Part shown: positions 53,826 through 61,200 of the stretch, piece after piece
Layout: each line of letters starts with the position of its first letter
How positions within the stretch are numbered: the first letter of the stretch is position 1
Source of the DNA: Odiellus spinosus
Lineage: Eukaryota > Arthropoda > Arachnida > Opiliones > Phalangiidae
DNA length: 64,000 bases
Direction: 5' to 3'
Assembly (NCBI GenBank): GCA_963920705.1
Contig: CAWUCO010000060.1
Span: forward strand, 1,054,001 to 1,118,000
Notes under the pieces: generated by a model
What the model was told of the DNA's origin: nothing
The model's input: the letters and a program-made list of their open reading frames with translations, nothing else
The model's database searches: none
Translations under genes and position numbers: made by a program

Positions 53826-56800
53826 CTAAGAGTCTACATAGCCAACACTATACAAATTAAGTCTCTCTGGTTTTCTTCGTTGTCGTTTGGATCTTCTGAT
53901 TGTTTTCACGTCAGCATCACTGCTGGTCTCCTTTGTATTACTGGTACTCGGCATGTCTGATGGTGATCGACGATTTGATTCAGCGCTGCTGTCCGTAGAC
54001 AATGGGTCCTTTTGTCTCGAGTCTGTCATTGGGCTATGACTAGTGTCCGTGATTGGTATTGAACCCTGTAGTCTCGGTGTACTCAAAGTTCTAATATGAC
54101 GATCTTCTGCATCTTTGTTTGGAAACCTGTATATGAGAGATGTGTCTTCATCTTGTTTACACTCAGACTCTTTGCTCGGACTCATGTCTAATCTTTCATT
54201 GACTTTCCTTAAGTGTCTTCTATTTCTTCGCCATATTCCTCCTCTCTCAAGTTCGACTTCGTAGGATCTAAGCGCTACTTTCTGTCGTACACGGGCTCTT
54301 TCTGTCCAAACTCCTTGTTTGTTTTGAATTCTAACTATGTCTCCAGGTTTCAGTTCATCCAATTCTTTCCCTTTTTCTTGTTGCTTCCGCTTTACGAGCT
54401 TATCCCGTTTACCGTATAATTCCATTGTCGGTAGACGAGTTCGAATGGACCTTCCCATTAAGAGTTCAGCCGGAGACTTGCCATGTTCCAACGGTGTATT
54501 TCTATAACTTAGTAGACCCAATTGGAAGTCTTCCTGCGATTCCATGGCTTTCTTCATCAAACGTTTTGCGATTTGAACTCCTTTTTCTGCAAGGCCGTTT
54601 GATTTTGCATATGTTGGACTTGACTTTGTGCTGAGGAAATCATACTCCGTTGCGAAATCATTAAACTCTTGTGATTCGAAAGGAACGTTGTCCGATAAAA
54701 CTTCTTGAGGAATGCCGTGACGGCTGAAAACTCTTTTCAGGCATCTAATTACTGTTGTTGCTGACATGGTTTTCAATTCTTCCACTTCAATGTAATTCGA
54801 GTATGCATCGATGACCACCAGAAAGTTTTTTCCCGCGTGATGAAAAATGTCAGTGGCTACTCGAATCCATGGTTTATCGGGTGCCTCTCTTAGGATACAA
54901 GGTTCTTGCCGTTGCGTGTACTGAAACATGTTACAGGTGGAGCATTTCTTGCACTGTTCTTCTATTTGAACATTCATATTCGGCCAATAAAGGGATTGTC
55001 GAGCCCTCCTGCGACATTTCTCTATGCCCAAGTGTCCATCGTGTATTATCGTGAGCATATGTTTTCGTAGAGTCATCGGCACGACAATTCTGGATCCTTT
55101 TAATACTAGTCCATTGGCCTCTGTTAATTCCTCCTTAATGCTTCCATAGCTTGTGGTGTGAGTGTTCTTCATTTTCCAGCCACTCCGTATTTGCTGTATC
55201 ACGCTCTGGAGAGTGATATCCTTGTTTGTTTCCTCTACCAAGCGCTCCATCATTGACTTGCTCACCGGCAAAGATTGGACTACCGAATTAATATGGATTT
55301 CCACTTCTTTGTGCGTTTGTTCGTCTTCAGCCGTCCTCAGCGGTAAACTGGCGCGTGATAGCGCATCTGCTATGATAAGACTTTTCCCCGGAGTAAATAT
55401 CATCTTGTATTGGTACTTCATCAACTTCAGGAACATTCTCTGTAGACGTGGTGGTACTTCAGCTAGTACTCTTTTTGACATAGCCAATAGTGGTTTATGA
55501 TCCGTCTCGAGAATGAAGTCCTTTCCGTAGATGTAATTATGAAATCTTTGACAACCGAAAACGAGTCCCAAACTTTCTTTCTCAATCTGCGCGTATCTTG
55601 TTTCCGCTTGCGTTAACGTTCTAGACGCATAGGCGACTGGACACCATTCTTCACCGTGTCTTTGCATTAGCACGGCTCCTAGTCCGTCTTTGGACGCGTC
55701 TGTAGAGACTTTCGTGTCTTTTTCTGGGTCGTAGAACTGTAATACCGGTTGTTTTGTTAATACTTCTTTGATGTGATTCCATTCCTTGTGGTGTTCGGGT
55801 AAGATTTGCTTATCATCTACGTCTTTGTTCTTCAAACTTCGTAGATGTACGGTGTGTGCCGAGAGGTTCGGAATGTACTTTCCGATAAAATTAACGACTC
55901 CTAGAGCTCGCTGTACCTCGGTTTTCGACGTTGGCGTAGGCATTTCTAGCAGCGCCTCTATTTTCTTCGGGTCAGGTCTTACTCCGTGTCTTGAAATGAT
56001 TTCTCCCATATATGTTACTTCACCTGCTCGGAACACACACTTCTTTGCATTTAGTGTTGCTTTCGCGGTTTTCAGTTTCGACAGTGCTTCTCTGAGATTT
56101 TTATCATGTTCTTCACGAGATTTTCCCCATACCAGGACATCGTCATGTAGCGGTCTTGTACTCGGTACCGAGTCGAAAATCTGGCTGAAGTGCTTGAAGA
56201 AGATTTCTGGTGCGGAAGCTATTCCAAATGGAAGTCTTTCGAAGCAATATCTTCCGAATGGTGTGTTGAAGGTCGTGAGCAACTGGCTTTGCTCATCCAG
56301 TGGAATTTGATAGAACCCGGATGCTGCATCAAGTTTTGTGAAATATACTGCACCAGCGAGTTCCGCTTCGATTTCTTCTTTGGTCGGTATTTGATAGTGT
56401 TCACGTTCTATGTTTTCATTTAAAGTCTTCGGATCTAGGCAGAGACGTAGTGTTCCGTCTGGTTTTTCTCGAATTACCAGCGGACTCACCCAAGGTGTTG
56501 GCTCATTAACTTTGCGGATAACGTTTTGTTTCTCCAGTCTCTCCAATTCTGTCTTTAGTTTCGCTCGCAGTGAATAGGGTATTCTCCGTGGTGGCACTAT
56601 CACTGGAACTGCATCTACTTTCAACTTGATATGGCATAATGTCTTCAAACAGCCTATGCCTTGAAATATCTCCGAAAACTCGTTGACAATTTCCTTTCCA
56701 AAATCTTGACTGTTTAGTTCTTTGGATTTTTCCTTCGCTTCAACTACCTCATAGACCAGTCTAACCAGTCCCAGGTCCACGCAAGTTTCTCGGCTCAGTA

Positions 56801-57935
56801 TTGGTCTTTCCCCTCTCTGTACCAGAACCATTTCCGTTCGTACTGCGATAGTTTTGACTTGAGCCAGCACGCTGATTTCTCCAAACGTTCTTATTTTGCT
56901 GCCTCCGTATGCGTTGAGACCACCAGTAGTGCGTTTAACGGGTTTTGGCGACATTTTCTCTAGATATTCAAGTGGTAGAAGATTAGCTTGCGCTCCTGTG
57001 TCTAGCTTGCAAGGTACCAAAATTCCATTGATTTTGATCGGTACTATCCAGTCCCTCTTTTCTTTACGGGTTTCTACGGCATCAATTATGAAGTCCTCGT
57101 CGCTTTCTTCTGCCTGTCGTACTGCGTCTATCTTCGATTTCCTACATGCTTGAGCGAAATGATTTTTTCCTTGACAACTACGGCACGTCTTCCCGTATGC
57201 TGGACATTTCTTCCGGTCATGAGTACCTTTGCAACGAGTACAGTCTTTGATGATTGAAGAGTTCCTGTTGCTTTGTTGTTGATCGTTGCTCTTCTCCCTT
57301 TTATGAGGATTGCTGTGCTTCTTGCTCCCGTTGTCCTTTCCGTGATACCGGGAACCTTTTGTGACAGTTTCAATGCAGGTTGCGCTTGTCACACCCTCCG
57401 TCCAAGTCTGCATCTGTTGGATCATAGTTTCCGTAGCTTGGCATAGTTGCATGGCTCGTTTCAGGGTCAAGTTTTCCTCGGACAACAGAGTTCTTCGTAC
57501 CTTTTGATCTGTTACCCCGTAGACTATTTGGTCTCGGATGAGTGAATCTTCAAGTTCCCCGAAGCTGCAGGACTTCGCTTTTAGCCGTAAATCGACGACA
57601 TACTGTTCGATGCTTTCTCCTTTTTTCTGCATTCGTCCCCGGAACATGTACCGCTCGTGAGTCTCGTTTCTCTTCGGCGTACAGTACGATTCAAATTTAG
57701 TTACCGTGTTTCCATAGGTCCTTTCTGCTGCGGTTGCGTAGGTGAACGTATTGTAGACGTCGATTGCTTCCTGCCCGGCCGCATGAAGTAATAGCGAGAG
57801 TTTTTGCGCGTCGGATCGGCCGTCTTTAGGTGCTGTTGCCATTTCATAAAGTTCAAATCTTTGATGGAACACACGCCACGACTGATCTGCGTTACCCGTG
57901 AGACGTAATTCAGGCGGAGCCTTTAGTCCTTCCAT
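53826..57935 (-). CDS. gag-pol: Gag-Pol polyprotein of Ty3/gypsy retrotransposon
   Basis: A single uninterrupted 1,369-residue frame, with no frameshift or stop between gag and pol. The start is the first ATG after the primer-binding site, with A at -3 and G at +4; the stop is TAG. Domains in order: Gag (about 1-230); two zinc knuckles (C232-C235-H239-C244 and C251-C254-H259-C264); aspartic protease with DTGA at 312-315; reverse transcriptase (about 440-620) with D536 in the first catalytic motif, LPFG at 568-571 and D598-D599; RNase H with D746, E785/E787, D812 and D857; integrase with zinc site H965, H968, C998, C1001 and catalytic D1029, D1082, E1117; and a basic, Ser-rich tail. It would make particle protein and the enzymes that copy and insert the element. 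Oddities: Leu at 596 where many RTs have Tyr or Phe before x-D-D, and a D1082-to-E1117 gap of 34 residues instead of the usual 35. Activity is not proven. Confidence 0.95.
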   Translation of the reverse strand: MEGLKAPPELRLTGNADQSWRVFHQRFELYEMATAPKDGRSDAQKLSLLLHAAGQEAIDVYNTFTYATAAERTYGNTVTKFESYCTPKRNETHERYMFRGRMQKKGESIEQYVVDLRLKAKSCSFGELEDSLIRDQIVYGVTDQKVRRTLLSEENLTLKRAMQLCQATETMIQQMQTWTEGVTSATCIETVTKGSRYHGKDNGSKKHSNPHKREKSNDQQQSNRNSSIIKDCTRCKGTHDRKKCPAYGKTCRSCQGKNHFAQACRKSKIDAVRQAEESDEDFIIDAVETRKEKRDWIVPIKINGILVPCKLDTGAQANLLPLEYLEKMSPKPVKRTTGGLNAYGGSKIRTFGEISVLAQVKTIAVRTEMVLVQRGERPILSRETCVDLGLVRLVYEVVEAKEKSKELNSQDFGKEIVNEFSEIFQGIGCLKTLCHIKLKVDAVPVIVPPRRIPYSLRAKLKTELERLEKQNVIRKVNEPTPWVSPLVIREKPDGTLRLCLDPKTLNENIEREHYQIPTKEEIEAELAGAVYFTKLDAASGFYQIPLDEQSQLLTTFNTPFGRYCFERLPFGIASAPEIFFKHFSQIFDSVPSTRPLHDDVLVWGKSREEHDKNLREALSKLKTAKATLNAKKCVFRAGEVTYMGEIISRHGVRPDPKKIEALLEMPTPTSKTEVQRALGVVNFIGKYIPNLSAHTVHLRSLKNKDVDDKQILPEHHKEWNHIKEVLTKQPVLQFYDPEKDTKVSTDASKDGLGAVLMQRHGEEWCPVAYASRTLTQAETRYAQIEKESLGLVFGCQRFHNYIYGKDFILETDHKPLLAMSKRVLAEVPPRLQRMFLKLMKYQYKMIFTPGKSLIIADALSRASLPLRTAEDEQTHKEVEIHINSVVQSLPVSKSMMERLVEETNKDITLQSVIQQIRSGWKMKNTHTTSYGSIKEELTEANGLVLKGSRIVVPMTLRKHMLTIIHDGHLGIEKCRRRARQSLYWPNMNVQIEEQCKKCSTCNMFQYTQRQEPCILREAPDKPWIRVATDIFHHAGKNFLVVIDAYSNYIEVEELKTMSATTVIRCLKRVFSRHGIPQEVLSDNVPFESQEFNDFATEYDFLSTKSSPTYAKSNGLAEKGVQIAKRLMKKAMESQEDFQLGLLSYRNTPLEHGKSPAELLMGRSIRTRLPTMELYGKRDKLVKRKQQEKGKELDELKPGDIVRIQNKQGVWTERARVRQKVALRSYEVELERGGIWRRNRRHLRKVNERLDMSPSKESECKQDEDTSLIYRFPNKDAEDRHIRTLSTPRLQGSIPITDTSHSPMTDSRQKDPLSTDSSAESNRRSPSDMPSTSNTKETSSDADVKTIRRSKRQRRKPERLNLYSVGYVDS

Positions 57936-57984
57936 TCTTGTAGATGAAAATCTGACGGTTCACACGTATGAGATCGGTTCTCTA
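57936..57984 (-). other. Retrotransposon 5' leader
   Basis: Short untranslated stretch between the primer-binding site and the Gag start codon. With the primer site it makes a 60 nt leader, which is short for an LTR element. It holds no upstream ATG in the element's direction. A packaging signal could lie here or in the start of gag, but nothing recognisable is visible. Confidence 0.7.
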
Positions 57985-57995
57985 TTCTGACACCA
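57985..57995 (-). other. Primer-binding site, tRNA-Leu-like
   Basis: Directly next to the 5' LTR the minus strand reads TGGTGTCAGAA. This complements a tRNA 3' end of the form TTCTGACACCA, which is the acceptor end of many animal tRNA-Leu genes (knowledge from memory). The match covers about 11 nt, and the next bases diverge from the tRNA-Leu sequence I recall. The TGG start immediately after the LTR's terminal CA supports the LTR boundary chosen here. Confidence 0.8.
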
Positions 57996-58239
57996 TGTAA
58001 TGTTATCCTATTGCACTAATTCTAACTCAGCTGCTAAATAAAGATACATCAGTTAAAATACTAAAACAACTTTATTCGTTCGCGTCACAAACAACTCTGC
58101 CTTTCTTATTCGAAGCGCATACATAAGAAACCTCGTATACACGTTATCAGTAGAGCAGTTTGTTTTTATCTTATCTAATATCAGTAAACGTCTACAGTTA
58201 TGGGTTTTTTAAAGATGCTTTTTTTTAGCTATCGTTACA
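57996..58239 (-). repeat. 5' LTR of the retrotransposon
   Basis: A 244 bp copy of 53515-53758, same length and apparently the same sequence, including the 6-T and 8-T runs near its right edge. It should contain the promoter for the minus-strand genomic RNA. AT-rich stretches occur in it, but I see no clear TATA box or initiator that I would call. Confidence 0.95.
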
Positions 58240-61200
58240 CTATACTTGGGAAATTTGTAAATCTATACTTGGGAAATTTGTAAATCTATACTTGGGAAAT
58301 TTGTAAATCTATACTTGGGAAATTTGTAAATCTATACTTGGGAAATTTGTAAATCTATACTTGGGAAATTTGTAAATCTATACTTGGGAAATTTGTGGAT
58401 CTAAACTTGGGAAATTTGTGGATCTATACTTGGGAAATTTGTGGATCTATACTTGGGAAATTTGTGGATCTATACTTGGGAAATTTGTGGATCTATACTT
58501 GGGAAATTTGTAAATCTATACTTGGAAATTTGTAAATCTATACTTGGGAAATTTGTAAATCTATACTTGGGAAATTTGTAAATCTATACTTGGGAAATTT
58601 GTAAATCTATACTTGGGAAATTTGTAAATCTATTCTTGGGAAATTTGTAAATCTATACTTGGGAAATTTGTAAATCTATACTTGGGAAATTTGTTGATAA
58701 ATACTTGGGAAATTTGTGGATAAATACTTGGGAAATTTGTTTATAAATACTTGGGAAATTTGTGGATAAATACTTGTGAAATTTGTGGATCTATCCTTGG
58801 GAAATTTGTGGATCTATACTTGGGAAATTTGTGGATCTATACTTTGGAAATTTTAAATCTATACTTGGGAAATTTGTGGATCTATACTTGGGAAATTTGT
58901 AAATCTATACTTGGGAAATTTGTAAATCTATACTTGGGAAAATTTGTAAATCTATACTTACGAAATTTGTAAATCTATACTTGGGAAATTTGTGGATCTA
59001 TACTTGGGAAATTTGTAAATCTATACTTGGGAAATTTGTGGATCTATACTTGGGAAATTTTCAAATCTATACTTGGGAAATTTGTAAATCTATACTTGGG
59101 AAATTTGTAAATCTATACTTGGGAAAATTTGTAAATCTATACTTGGGAAATTTGTAAATCTATACTTGGGAAATTTTTAAATCTATACTTGGGAAATTTG
59201 TAAATCAATACTTGTGGAATTTGTAAAACTATACTTGGGAAATTTGTGGATCTATACTTGGGAAATTTGTGGATCTATCCTTTGGAAATTTGTAAATCTA
59301 TACTTGGGAAATTTTTAAATCTATACTTGGGAAATTTGTGGATCTATACTTGGGAAATTTGTGGATCTATACTTGGAAAATTTGTAAATATATACTTGGG
59401 AAATTTGTAAATCTATACTTGGGAAATTTGTAAATCTATACTTGGGAAATTTGTAAATCTATACTTGGGAAATTTGTAAATCTATACTTGGGAAATTTGT
59501 AAATCTATACTTGGGAAATTTGTGGATCTATACTTTGGAAATTAATGGATCTATACTTGGGAAATTTGTGGATCTATACTTGGGAAATTTGTAAATCTAT
59601 ACTTGGGAAATTTGTAAATCTATACTTGGGAAATTTGTAAATCTATACTTGGGAAATTTGTAAATCTATAATTGGGAAATTTGTAAATCTATACTTGGGA
59701 AATTTGTAAATCTATACTTGGGAAATTTTTAAATCTATACTTGTGAAATTTGTAAAACTATACTTGGGAAATTTGTGGATCTATACTTTGGAAATTTGTA
59801 AATCTGTACTTGGGAAATTTGTGGATCTATACTTGGGAAATTTGTAAATCTATACTTGGGAAATTTGTAAATCTATACTTGGGAAAATTTGTAAATCTAT
59901 ACTTGGGAAATTTGTAAATCTATACTTGGGAAATTTTTAAATCTATACTTGGGAAATTTTTAAATCTATACTTGGGAAATTTGTAAATCAATACTTGGGA
60001 AATTTGTGGATCTATACTTGGGAAATTTGTGGATCTATACTTTGGAAATTTGTAAATCTATACTTGGGAAATTTGTGGATCTATACTTGGGAAATTAATG
60101 GATCTATACTTGGGAAATTTGTGGATCTATACTTGGGAAATTTGTAAATCTATACTTGGGAAATTTGTAAATCTATACTTGGGAAATTTGTAAATCTATA
60201 CTTGGGAAATTTGTAAATCTATACTTGGGAAATTTGTAAATCTATACTTGGGAAATTTGTAAATCTATACTTGGGAAATTTGTAAATCTATACTTGGGAA
60301 ATTTGTAAAACTATACTTGGGAAATTTGTGGATCTATACTTTGGAAATTTGTAAATCTATACTTGGGAAATTTGTGGATCTATACTTGGGAAATTTGTGG
60401 ATCTATACTTGGGAAATTTGTAAATCTATACTTGGGAAAATTTGTAAATCTATACTTGGGAAATTTGTAAATCTATACTTGGGAAATTTTTAAATCTATA
60501 CTTGGGAAATTTTTAAATCTATACTTGGGAAATTTGTAAATCAATACTTGTGAAATTTGTAAAACTATACTTGGGAAATTTGTGGATCTATACTTGGGAA
60601 ATTTGTGGATCTATACTTTGGAAATTTGTAAATCTATACTTGGGAAATTTGTAAATCTATACTTGGGAAATTTGTAAATCTATACTTTGGAAATTTGTAA
60701 ATCTATACTTGGGAAATTTGTAAATCTATACTTGGGAAATTTGTAAATCTATACTTGGGAAATTTGTAAATCTATACTTGGGAAATTTGTAAATCTATAC
60801 TTGGGAAATTTGTGGATCTATACTTGGGAAATTTGTGGATCTATACTTGGGAAATTTGTAAATCTATACTTGGGAAATTTGTAAATCTATACTTGGGAAA
60901 TTTGTAAATCTATACTTGGAAAATTTGTAAATCTATACTTGGGAAATTTGTAAATCTATACTTGGGAAATTTGTAAATCTATACTTGGGAAATTTTTAAA
61001 TTTATACTTGAGAAATTTGTAAATCTATACTTGGGAAATTTGTAAATCTATACTTGGGAAATTTGTAAATCAATACTTGTGAAATTTGTAAAACTATACT
61101 TGGGAAATTTGTGGATCTATACTTGGGAAATTTGTGGATCTATACTTTGGAAATTTGTAAATCTATACTTGGGAAATTTGTAAATCTATACTTGGGAAAT

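Larger units (their letters stand above)
53515..58239 (-). mobile_element. Complete Ty3/gypsy LTR retrotransposon
   Basis: A 4,725 bp autonomous-type element on the minus strand. In element order it has a 5' LTR (57996-58239), primer-binding site, 60 nt leader, one Gag-Pol frame, polypurine tract and 3' LTR (53515-53758). The order protease, RT-RNase H, integrase places it in Ty3/gypsy rather than Ty1/copia. The RT, integrase and carboxy-terminal sequence look like Mag or K02A2.6-like elements, a clade assignment from memory of the family pattern. There is no env frame. The two LTRs read as identical over 244 bp, implying recent insertion. No 4-6 bp target duplication is present: the left flank ends in aaatt and the right flank begins ctata. 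Base composition is clearly richer in GC than the surrounding satellite. Confidence 0.95.

Noticed and set aside
54213..57373. Smaller open frames on either strand inside the retrotransposon.
   Set aside because: They are shadows of the Gag-Pol frame, lack recognisable domains and overlap its conserved enzymatic regions.
53826..57935. A gag/pol frameshift or broken polyprotein.
   Set aside because: All domains from Gag to integrase lie in one continuous frame.
53510..58244. A target-site duplication beside the LTRs.
   Set aside because: Flanking bases aaatt and ctata do not match, and shifting the boundary across the ambiguous tgtaa does not create one.
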